Source of the DNA: RGIG3009 sp045595445
GTDB taxonomy: Bacteria > Bacillota > Clostridia > Oscillospirales > Acutalibacteraceae
Direction of reading: 5' to 3'
Assembly (NCBI GenBank): GCA_045595445.1
Contig: JAZOAK010000026.1
Span: forward strand, 1-63,013
DNA: 63,013 nt
The notes below the pieces were generated by a model that had not been told where the DNA came from, searched no databases, and saw nothing but the letters and a program-made list of their open reading frames with translations. Positions 1 to 7,840 of this stretch are shown here, piece after piece (the stretch's first letter is position 1; each line of letters opens with the position of its first letter). The translations under genes and the position numbers were made by a program.

Positions 1-2
1 TG

Positions 3-797
3 TATGAGGATATCGAACTTTGTTGTCGTGAGGATTTCTTAAATATTCTTGCTGATACAGAAAATGTTATCGTAGATAACTTGACGATCAAATATTTTGG
101 TCACTACGGTATCCGAATTGCCAACAGGTCCAAGAACATCATGTTCACTAATTGTGAAATGGGTTGGATCGGCGGTTGTGTGTGGGTACATTCTTCGTAT
201 CCCTACGGCCCCGGCGCTCGTCTTGGAAACGCCATTGAGTTTTGGGACGATTCGGAAGACGCCTTAATGGAATACAACTGGGTGTATCAAGTGTTTGATG
301 CCGGTCTTTCCCCGCAGGGCGTCAGTAGCGTGGGTCATTTCAAAAACATGGTGATGCGCAAGAACCTCTTGGAGTATTCCACGTATAATATTGAATTTTT
401 CCATCGTAATCCGGCGACCCATTGGGACGGATATTATATGGAAGAAAACATCATTCGTTTTGCCGGTTACGGTTGGGGTGATCAACGGCATACGCCGTAT
501 TCTACCTCCAACATCTGCGGTTGGACGTTTGTGTATGATGTGTCCCCGCGCATTTACATTCGTAACAATATTTTCGATTGCTCGAAGTATAATACGGTGT
601 TCTGGCATTGGGGTGACGGCCGCGAGTATCCGGAAGTCGAAATCAGCGGTAACACGTTCTACGAGAAAGACAGTGTTACCGGTCAAGCCGTTTATTATGC
701 CGGCAACGAGCAGAAGATGGCGAGCAATCAAGAAGAACTGGAAGCAGCGATGAAATCGTTTGATTCCAATCCCAAACTGATTAAGTGGTTACCGTAA
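3..797 (+). CDS. C-terminal part of a right-handed beta-helix protein (5' end outside window)
   Basis: The reading frame is open from the first bases of the window to a TAA at 795-797, so this is the 3' end of a longer gene. A TTG at 81 is only an internal codon. About 264 residues are visible, rich in Asn, aromatic residues and short beta-strand turns of the type I..N.I (for example NNIFDCS and SGNTFYE), which is typical of right-handed parallel beta-helix proteins such as polysaccharide lyases and GH28-like enzymes. No catalytic residues can be assigned without the N-terminal part. Its stop lies 59 bases before the solute-binding protein start, so it is probably the upstream member of the same operon. 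An enzyme acting on a polysaccharide that feeds the importer is likely, but this is inference. Confidence 0.6.
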   Translation, partial: YEDIELCCREDFLNILADTENVIVDNLTIKYFGHYGIRIANRSKNIMFTNCEMGWIGGCVWVHSSYPYGPGARLGNAIEFWDDSEDALMEYNWVYQVFDAGLSPQGVSSVGHFKNMVMRKNLLEYSTYNIEFFHRNPATHWDGYYMEENIIRFAGYGWGDQRHTPYSTSNICGWTFVYDVSPRIYIRNNIFDCSKYNTVFWHWGDGREYPEVEISGNTFYEKDSVTGQAVYYAGNEQKMASNQEELEAAMKSFDSNPKLIKWLP

Positions 798-856
798 AGT
801 GCGGTGAGGTTCGAATGAAATTTTGTAATTTTTCACAAAAAAAGGTGGTGTCGGCA

Positions 857-3664
857 ATGAAAAGGATGTTGGCGTTTGTTGCTGCATTGGTGTTGGTGAT
901 CGCGTTAGTTCCTACGTACGGTGTATTTGCTGAGACGGATTTAGGAACGGCAACCGAGCCCGAAACCGATGCAACGACTGTTGAAACCCCCGATGCTTCC
1001 TACGAGGCATATCTTTCTGCGCTCCCGTCCTTAGAACAAGCGCAGACGGGTGTGGATGCGGCGGTGAGCGCCGTTTTCGGTAAGGATCCCGTCACGTTTA
1101 CAATCGAGGTACCGGCAGATGGTTTATACACCATCGGCATGGAGTACAAAGCGACGGAACGCAAAACAGCTCCCCTTGAAGTTGCGTTGGAAGTGGATGG
1201 CAACGTCCCTTATGACGCACTCAAAGCGTTGGAGTTCCCCCGTATGTGGACAAACACGGGTGAGATCAGAACGGACGGTCAGGGAAACCAGATTCCCATG
1301 GAGCAGATCCCGTACGAGGGCTTCTGTCGCAACATTGCGCTTAACACGTCCGGTTGGAATGCTGACCCGTACCTGATCTCGTTGACGGCAGGTACGCATA
1401 CGGTTACCATTACGCCGCTGTCGGGCAACTTTGAAATCAAGACGTTTTTCTTCGGTGGCGAGGATGCCGCGTCGTCTTATGAAGCACCGACAGATGCCGA
1501 CAAGTACTATGACGGTGATATGGTCGTTTTGGAAGGCGAAGCAATGGATTTAACGAACAGCTTTTGGATCTCCGTTAAATCCGATGTGACCTCTCCGGAC
1601 GTTACCCCTCACGATGCAGAGAAGAACGTCCTCAACTATGTGGGCGGCAACTGGAAAACCAGTGGTGACACGGTTATTTGGAAAACGCCCAAGTTAAAAG
1701 CCGGTTACTATCAAATCGGTTTCTCCTATCGCCAAAACACGGTTATCGGTGCTTCCAGCTACCGCGCTTTGAAGATCGACGGCAAACTGCCGTTCGCCGA
1801 AGCCGGGACATTGGCATTCCCGTACGATAACAGTTGGCAGCGCAACTTTTTTGCTGATAAAGAAACGGATACGCCGTATCTCATTTATTTGGATGAGGGC
1901 GAACACGAAATTAGCTTAACGGTTACGCAGGGCACGATGTCCGACATTACCACGTTGTTGCGTGAAGTTGTTGCAAAACTTGGCGATTTGTATATGGATA
2001 TCATCATGATCACGGGTGAAACGGTCGACGTGTACCGTGACTATGAACTGTTTAAGCAGATTTCCGATATGGAGTCACGCATCGATGAGTCCATGAAGAA
2101 ATTGGACGAATCCTTGGTTCTTTTGGAAGCAGCTTCCGGAAGCACCAGTGGTTCCCATGCCGGTGTCATCAAAGCGATGCTACAGGTGTTGGATCAGATG
2201 ATGAAAAACAAATATACCGCACACCGCTATAAGAGCAACTATTACAACAATTATTGCAGCCTTAGTGCAACGTTAAGCGAGATGCGCGATATGCCCTTGG
2301 ATATCGATCAGATCTATTTGACGAAACCGGGCGACACCTTGCCGAAGAAGACCAATTTCTTCAGCAGCATGGGTTTCTCGATTCATCGACTCGCAGCATC
2401 CTTCTATTTGGATTACAACAACGTTTCCGGTGCAGCCGAAGGTCAACAGTCGGTTGATATCTGGGTTAACTGGGGCCAGGATCAAGCACAGGTCTTGAAC
2501 ACCCTTAACCAAACCTTCACCGAAGAAACCGGTATTGCAGTTAATTTGAAGATCGTCAACGCCACGATCGTGCAGGCGGTCTTGTCGGGAAAAGGTCCGA
2601 ATGTGATCTTACAACACAACCGAAGTGAACCGGTCAACCTCGCGATGCGCGGTGTTTTGCGAGAGTTAAGTTCGTTCCCCGACTATAAAGAGGTCTTGGA
2701 ACGGTTTATGCCGGGCGCAGAAGAACCGTATTATTACAAAGGCGAACTGTACGCCTTACCGGATACGCAGAACTTCTACATGATGTTCATCCGTACCGAT
2801 ATATTCGAACAATTTGGTCTTAAAATACCGAAAACGTGGGAAGATTTTGAGGAAGTCACTAAGATTTTGGCTCGTAACAATCTCGATTCTTCCATACCGT
2901 ATTTGCAGATTACAACGACCACCGCAACCAATGCGGGTGTCGGTAGTTTGAGTTTGTTCCCGAGTCTTGTCATGCAGCGCGGATTGTCGTTGTATGCTGA
3001 GGATGGCAGAAGTACAACGTTGTCCACTCCGGAGATTATCCAGACCTTTACAGACTGGACGGATTTCTACACGAAACTGAAAATACCGGTTACCATTGAT
3101 TTCTACAACCGTTTCCGTACCGGAACTTGCCCGATGGGTGTCGCCGTGTATTCCACGTACAACACCCTCAAAGCAACCGCTCCGGAAATTGAAGGCTTGT
3201 GGACCATGGTCCCGATTCCCGGAACAGTACAGAAAGACGGATCCATCAACCATGCGTCTACAGGTGGCGGTACCTCTTGCTCAATCTTGAAATCGACGCC
3301 TGAAAAAGAGGAGGCCGCTTGGGAGTACTTGAAGTGGTGGACGGACGTCGAAACCCAGACCACTTACTCAATGACGGTTGAATCCATCTTAGGTCCGACC
3401 GGTCGTATTGCCATTTCCAACAAAGAGGCAATGCTGGATGGCCTTTCCTGGGAAGACGATGCTGCTGACCAGTTGGAGGCAGCGTGGAGCCAAGTAAAAG
3501 AGGTTCCTGAGGTTCCCGGTAGTTACTACATTTCGCGTTCGATCGATCATTGCTTCTGGAATGTTATCAACGCCGGCAAGATCCCGAAAGATATGCTCAA
3601 CAAGTGGGGCCTTGAAGTGGATAGCGAAATCGAACGCAAATGGAAGCAATACGAAAACAGGTAA
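857..3664 (+). CDS. Large extracellular solute-binding protein with N-terminal lectin-like domains
   Basis: 935 residues from ATG 857, chosen because AAAGGTGGTG lies just upstream and a signal peptide (MKRMLAFVAALVLVIALVP, then VFA/ET) follows; earlier in-frame starts at 785 and 815 lack this. Residues about 60-220 and 230-370 look like two jelly-roll carbohydrate-binding (CBM6/35-like) domains. A helical stretch (about 385-460) follows, and residues about 532-900 form a family 1 solute-binding domain (EETGIAVNLKIVNA, WEDFEEVTKIL, WEYLKWWTD). It should capture an oligosaccharide for the permeases downstream. Ordinary binding proteins are about 400-450 residues, so this one is double length. 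No lipobox cysteine is present, so it is predicted to be secreted rather than lipid-anchored, which is odd for a Gram-positive importer. Confidence 0.85.
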   Translation: MKRMLAFVAALVLVIALVPTYGVFAETDLGTATEPETDATTVETPDASYEAYLSALPSLEQAQTGVDAAVSAVFGKDPVTFTIEVPADGLYTIGMEYKATERKTAPLEVALEVDGNVPYDALKALEFPRMWTNTGEIRTDGQGNQIPMEQIPYEGFCRNIALNTSGWNADPYLISLTAGTHTVTITPLSGNFEIKTFFFGGEDAASSYEAPTDADKYYDGDMVVLEGEAMDLTNSFWISVKSDVTSPDVTPHDAEKNVLNYVGGNWKTSGDTVIWKTPKLKAGYYQIGFSYRQNTVIGASSYRALKIDGKLPFAEAGTLAFPYDNSWQRNFFADKETDTPYLIYLDEGEHEISLTVTQGTMSDITTLLREVVAKLGDLYMDIIMITGETVDVYRDYELFKQISDMESRIDESMKKLDESLVLLEAASGSTSGSHAGVIKAMLQVLDQMMKNKYTAHRYKSNYYNNYCSLSATLSEMRDMPLDIDQIYLTKPGDTLPKKTNFFSSMGFSIHRLAASFYLDYNNVSGAAEGQQSVDIWVNWGQDQAQVLNTLNQTFTEETGIAVNLKIVNATIVQAVLSGKGPNVILQHNRSEPVNLAMRGVLRELSSFPDYKEVLERFMPGAEEPYYYKGELYALPDTQNFYMMFIRTDIFEQFGLKIPKTWEDFEEVTKILARNNLDSSIPYLQITTTTATNAGVGSLSLFPSLVMQRGLSLYAEDGRSTTLSTPEIIQTFTDWTDFYTKLKIPVTIDFYNRFRTGTCPMGVAVYSTYNTLKATAPEIEGLWTMVPIPGTVQKDGSINHASTGGGTSCSILKSTPEKEEAAWEYLKWWTDVETQTTYSMTVESILGPTGRIAISNKEAMLDGLSWEDDAADQLEAAWSQVKEVPEVPGSYYISRSIDHCFWNVINAGKIPKDMLNKWGLEVDSEIERKWKQYENR

Positions 3665-3701
3665 GCAAACCTGATAGTATCTGGTAGTCATTGTTCAGTA
3701 T

Positions 3702-3729
3702 CCGGCAAACGACTGGTGTCGTTTGCCGG
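3702..3729 (+). promoter_or_regulatory. Intercistronic hairpin between binding-protein and permease genes
   Basis: A perfect 12-bp stem (CCGGCAAACGAC at 3702-3713, GTCGTTTGCCGG at 3718-3729) with a TGGT loop and no U-tract. It lies in the 103-base gap between the binding-protein stop and the permease start. Its placement matches mRNA-stabilising hairpins that leave more binding-protein message than permease message. That role is inferred. Confidence 0.6.
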
Positions 3730-3767
3730 GCACTTGGCAGATTTATGTAACAAGAGGAGGAAATAGG

Positions 3768-4691
3768 GTGAAAACAAGATTAGTACCCACCTCAAAATCG
3801 AAACTGTCCGGAGCAGGGGAAAACACGGCTTCTTGGTTGTTGCTCGCACCGTTTATGGCGTTCTTTGTTTTGTGTACGCTTATTCCGGTAGGCTCATCAG
3901 TCGTGCTTAGTTTCTTTGATTACGATATGGTTTCCACTCCGATTTTCACGGGGCTTCAAAACTATATGCGTATGTTCACAGACGACAGTGTGTTTTTCAC
4001 GGTTTTGGGCAATACCTTAAAATTTGCGGTCGTAACCGGCCCGTTAAGCTTTTTACTTTCTTTTTTGCTTGCTTGGTTGATTAACGAATTTCCGCACACC
4101 GTCCGCAGCATCTTGTCATTTTTGTTTTACGCGCCTGCATTGGTCGGTAACGCGTATTATATTTGGCAGGTTGCCTTCTCGGGCGATAGTTTCGGTTATG
4201 CGAATAACTTGTTGATCAGTTTGGGCTTTATCACCGAACCGATTCAATGGTTTAAAAATGTTTCTTACAACGCGACAATCATCATGGTCGTACAGTTGTG
4301 GATGAGCATGGGTGTTTCGTTCTTGGCAAACATTTCCGGTTTACAGAACGTAAACTCCGAACTGTACGAAGCCGGTGCGATCGACGGCGTTCGCACACGT
4401 TGGCACGAGTTGTGGTATATCACACTTCCGTCCATGAAGAGCATTTTGTTGTTTAGTGCGGTCATGCAGATTCAGTCCGTATTCTCAATTAGTGTCGTTG
4501 TTACGACTTTGGCGGGTTATCCCAGCGTCAACAACTCCGTTGATACGTTGGTCCCGCTGATTCAAGACGTCGGTACGGCGCGATATGAAATGGGTTATGC
4601 GGCAGCCTTGTCCGTATTCTTGTTCTTCATGATGGCCTTCTTCCGAATCGTGGTAGGCAAGGCCTTGGATTTGATGGGTAAACAAGATTAA
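3768..4691 (+). CDS. Sugar ABC transporter permease, MalF type
   Basis: 307 residues from GTG 3768, chosen for AGAGGAGG at 3753-3760; an upstream in-frame TTG at 3723 lies inside the hairpin and is rejected. The protein has six hydrophobic segments, beginning with LLLAPFMAFFVLCTLIPVG. The EAA loop for contact with the ATPase is visible as ELYEAGAIDGVRTRWHELWY. It is a member of the binding-protein-dependent inner-membrane component family (MalF/UgpA/LacF type). It is the first of two consecutive permease genes (the MalG partner follows at 4743) and should form the membrane channel with it. Like the rest of the operon it has no dedicated ATPase gene, so a shared MsmX/UgpC-type ATPase encoded elsewhere is presumed. 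Confidence 0.92.
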   Translation: MKTRLVPTSKSKLSGAGENTASWLLLAPFMAFFVLCTLIPVGSSVVLSFFDYDMVSTPIFTGLQNYMRMFTDDSVFFTVLGNTLKFAVVTGPLSFLLSFLLAWLINEFPHTVRSILSFLFYAPALVGNAYYIWQVAFSGDSFGYANNLLISLGFITEPIQWFKNVSYNATIIMVVQLWMSMGVSFLANISGLQNVNSELYEAGAIDGVRTRWHELWYITLPSMKSILLFSAVMQIQSVFSISVVVTTLAGYPSVNNSVDTLVPLIQDVGTARYEMGYAAALSVFLFFMMAFFRIVVGKALDLMGKQD

Positions 4692-4742
4692 CAGAATGTT
4701 TAGTAAACGAATTTATTATATTGCTTAGGCGGTGAGTGTGAT

Positions 4743-5642
4743 TTGACTAAAAACACGGTAAAGGCAGTCCGTATGCTGCGTCCCAAGAAGCGTTCGGAAT
4801 ACCGGCGGTACACGCGCTCGAAAGCGGGCTCGGTAATGTATTTTGCCCTTTTGATTTTAGCAGGTATGTTCACGGTTTTACCGATGATATACTGTATATG
4901 CACCTCTTTTAAGCCGTTGGACGAGTTGCTGATTTTCCCGCCGCGTTTCCTGGTGCATCGTCCGACGTTGGAGAATTACATAGCGCTTCCCTCGTTGCTC
5001 AACACCCTGCGTGTTCCGATGGAACGGTATTTCTTCAACAGTTTGTTTGTTTCAATAAGTGGTGTTGTTTTGCACGTTATGGCGGCATCTGCCGCAGCCT
5101 TTGTTTTCTCGAAATCGCAGATCAAAGGCAGAAAAATCCTCTTCCTGATCGTGCAGTTTGCGCTTTTGTATAACAGTTACACGTTGTCGGTGCCGCAATA
5201 CTTGATTTTCAGTAAAATTGGTATTGTCGATACCTATTTGGTGTATCTGTTCCCGGCGATTCCCTCTGCGATGGGTTGTTTCTTGATGAAGCAGTTTATC
5301 GATGTCAGCGTGCCGAACGCCTTGATGGAAGCGGCGCGCATCGACGGCGCGGGAATGGGTCGTATTTACTGGCAGATCATTATGCCGATTGCGAAGCCCT
5401 CGTGGATGACCTTGATGTTGTTCTCCTTCCGCGATTTGTGGTCGACCGTACCGAGCGGAACGATCTTCAGTGAAGAATTGAAGCTTATCCCGCAGGTTAT
5501 GACCAATATAACCAACGGCGGTATTGCTCGTTCGGGTAGTGCCATGGCGGCATCGGTGTTGATGATGTTGCCTCCGATCATTGTGTATTTTATTGCTCAA
5601 AGTAACGTTATTGAAACCATGAGCAGTTCCGGTATTAAGTAA
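4743..5642 (+). CDS. Carbohydrate ABC transporter permease, MalG type
   Basis: 299 residues from TTG 4743, preceded by TTAGGCGGTGAG at the right distance; no in-frame ATG or GTG lies closer to that site. Six membrane segments are visible (MYFALLILAGMFTVLPMIYC near the start). The EAA motif is ALMEAARIDGAGMGRIYWQI followed by IMPIAKP. It belongs to the MalG/LacG/UgpE family and pairs with the MalF-type permease 51 bases upstream. The N-terminus is unusually basic (KKRSEYRRYTRSK), consistent with a cytoplasmic tail. A 36-base gap separates it from the NHL/YIP1 gene, so co-transcription is expected. Confidence 0.92.
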   Translation: MTKNTVKAVRMLRPKKRSEYRRYTRSKAGSVMYFALLILAGMFTVLPMIYCICTSFKPLDELLIFPPRFLVHRPTLENYIALPSLLNTLRVPMERYFFNSLFVSISGVVLHVMAASAAAFVFSKSQIKGRKILFLIVQFALLYNSYTLSVPQYLIFSKIGIVDTYLVYLFPAIPSAMGCFLMKQFIDVSVPNALMEAARIDGAGMGRIYWQIIMPIAKPSWMTLMLFSFRDLWSTVPSGTIFSEELKLIPQVMTNITNGGIARSGSAMAASVLMMLPPIIVYFIAQSNVIETMSSSGIK

Positions 5643-5678
5643 GAAGCAGAGTGACAAGCGAAAGTTAGGTGGATTGTC

Positions 5679-7793
5679 TTGAAAAAAATAATTTCAGCTC
5701 TTTGCGTTGCCATACTGCTGTTTGCCAGTTCGGGCATTGCGGCTTCGGCGGATTCCTTCACTCGTAAAGACGAGCCGAATTCTTCTACTACGCAGGCGCT
5801 TTCTCGCGAATTGTACGCAGCAACGCGTACGATTTCCGCGGTAGAGTTGGGCCTTGAGGATACCCTTGAAGAAATGACCGATCTGTATTCTGCGGCAAAT
5901 GGCGATGTCTACATTCTGTTGAGCACTTCTTCTAAGATTGTTGTCTTGAACCCGGATTACACCTTAAAAGAAGTCTTGACGGCACATGATGCAGACGACA
6001 TGGAAATCGACTTCTCTGGTGCACAGGGCGTTTATGTTGACAAAAATGGCGATGTCTATATTTCCGATACGTTAAACGGCAGAATACTGGTCACGGATTC
6101 CACCGGTTTGTTCAAGGAATCGTGGGAACTGCCGGATTCGCCGCTGATTCCGGACGACTTCCAATATCAGCCCACCCGATTCATAAAGGACAACGATGGC
6201 TATGCATACATCGTCAGCTTAGGTTGCTATTACGGTGCATTGGCCTATTCACCTGAGGGTGAATTTATGGGCTTTTATGGTGCGAACCGCGTAACGGCGA
6301 CGGCACTGAATACGATTTCCTACTTATTTGATATGCTGACAAGTAACGATACTAAGAAAGAGGCATCTGCCAAGGTCCTCCCGTATTCGTTTATCGACAT
6401 GGCATTGGATTCGGACGGTTACTTAACGGTGTGTTCCGGTAAGACCGCCGTATGGTCCAATGGTAACGGTCAGATCCGTAAGATCAGTTCGGGCGGTTCT
6501 AACATTTTGTTGAAGCGTCAGAGTGATGGTTCGACCACGGCTGCAGACACGCTGAACTTCCTGGAAACTTATGTTGACAACAAAGCAGGTAAAAACCGTG
6601 TGCAAGACTTGGTTGCGCTTGACGTGAGTGCAGACGACTATATCTTTGCGTTAGATAAAATCTACGGTTTGGTCTATGTATACGATAACACTTGCAACCG
6701 CCTCGGTACGTTTGGCGGCGGCGTTGGTGTCGGAACGGAGCTTGGCGAGTTTGTTACACCGTCCGCCATGTGTTTGCATGGCACTTCGGTGTTGGTTGCC
6801 GATGCAAAGGCCGAGCAGATCACGGTGTTTGAACAGACCGAGTTCGGTGCCTTGTACTTTAAGGCGCAGTCGATGACCTTAAAAGGTGACTATATTGAAT
6901 CTCAACCGTTGTGGGAACAGGTTGTCGAGCAGGACGCCAGCTGCCAATTGGCTTATCGTGGCTTGGCGAATGCCGCATACAGTGCGAAAGACTACGAAGC
7001 GGCTTTGACGTATGCCAAAAAGGGCTTGGATTATCCGACGTATGACTTGGCGTGGCAGGTGCTGATCAAAGAATTTATTGCTCGCTATTTCATATGGTTC
7101 TTTGCCGGTGCACTGCTTCTTATTGTCGGCCTTTTCGTATTGCTGGTTCGCTTGCAAAAGCGTAGCCAACCGTTGATTCAAAACGACAAAGTCAAGGCAC
7201 TCTTAGAGGTGCCGGCGCATCCGTTCCGTGCTTTTGAAGACATTAAGTATAAGAAACGCGGTTCTTTGCTGATCGCACTGATTATCGTTATCTTGTACTT
7301 CTTTGCCGAAGCTTTGGCGGCTACTTCAACCGGTTTCTTGTTCTGTCCCAACAGCGCGCAAACGTATAACATTTTCTATACGCTGGCGCAGACGGTCGGT
7401 TTGGTCTTGTTATGGAGTATCGTCAACTGGTTGATGTGCTCATTGTTCTCCGGTAAAGGTTCTCTTAAAGAGATTTTGATTGTAACAGCATACTCACTGT
7501 TACCGCTTGTTATCTATACATTCGTTTACGTGGGACTTTCCCACATCCTCCCGCTTTCGGGCGGTGCGCTCATGAGCGGCATTGAAACGGTACTCCTGAT
7601 CTACACCTTCTACCTGTTGTCTGTCGGCATGATGGCAATTCACGAATACACCTTCCCGAAATTCCTGATCACCGGTATCGTAACGCTGGTTTGCATGGTT
7701 TTAGCGCTTTGTATCGGCTTCATCGTGGTCATTCTGCTTCAGCAGTTCTGGAATTTCTTATACTCCATCTTCATGGAGATTGTGTTTAGATAA
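5679..7793 (+). CDS. NHL beta-propeller / TPR / YIP1-domain membrane protein
   Basis: 704 residues from TTG 5679, with TTAGGTGG at 5665-5672. There is a signal peptide (residues 1-25), then propeller repeats at about 60-390 with NHL-type signatures such as GDVYISDTLNGRILVTDSTG and DDYIFALDKIYGLVYVYD. A short TPR-like pair follows at about 400-455 (AYRGLANAAYSAKDYEAALT). One membrane span sits near 470-492 (YFIWFFAGALLLIVGLFVLL), and a C-terminal YIP1-like domain with five spans fills about 510-704. An outside propeller tethered to a multi-span domain within an ABC importer operon suggests an accessory that binds glycan or scaffolds the transporter. No function is established. The gene sits between permeases and the DUF5696 lipoprotein. 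Confidence 0.75.
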   Translation: MKKIISALCVAILLFASSGIAASADSFTRKDEPNSSTTQALSRELYAATRTISAVELGLEDTLEEMTDLYSAANGDVYILLSTSSKIVVLNPDYTLKEVLTAHDADDMEIDFSGAQGVYVDKNGDVYISDTLNGRILVTDSTGLFKESWELPDSPLIPDDFQYQPTRFIKDNDGYAYIVSLGCYYGALAYSPEGEFMGFYGANRVTATALNTISYLFDMLTSNDTKKEASAKVLPYSFIDMALDSDGYLTVCSGKTAVWSNGNGQIRKISSGGSNILLKRQSDGSTTAADTLNFLETYVDNKAGKNRVQDLVALDVSADDYIFALDKIYGLVYVYDNTCNRLGTFGGGVGVGTELGEFVTPSAMCLHGTSVLVADAKAEQITVFEQTEFGALYFKAQSMTLKGDYIESQPLWEQVVEQDASCQLAYRGLANAAYSAKDYEAALTYAKKGLDYPTYDLAWQVLIKEFIARYFIWFFAGALLLIVGLFVLLVRLQKRSQPLIQNDKVKALLEVPAHPFRAFEDIKYKKRGSLLIALIIVILYFFAEALAATSTGFLFCPNSAQTYNIFYTLAQTVGLVLLWSIVNWLMCSLFSGKGSLKEILIVTAYSLLPLVIYTFVYVGLSHILPLSGGALMSGIETVLLIYTFYLLSVGMMAIHEYTFPKFLITGIVTLVCMVLALCIGFIVVILLQQFWNFLYSIFMEIVFR

Positions 7794-7840
7794 TAGTATC
7801 TGAGTTGGTAATTGATTTTCCTGTATGAAGGATGTGCAGT

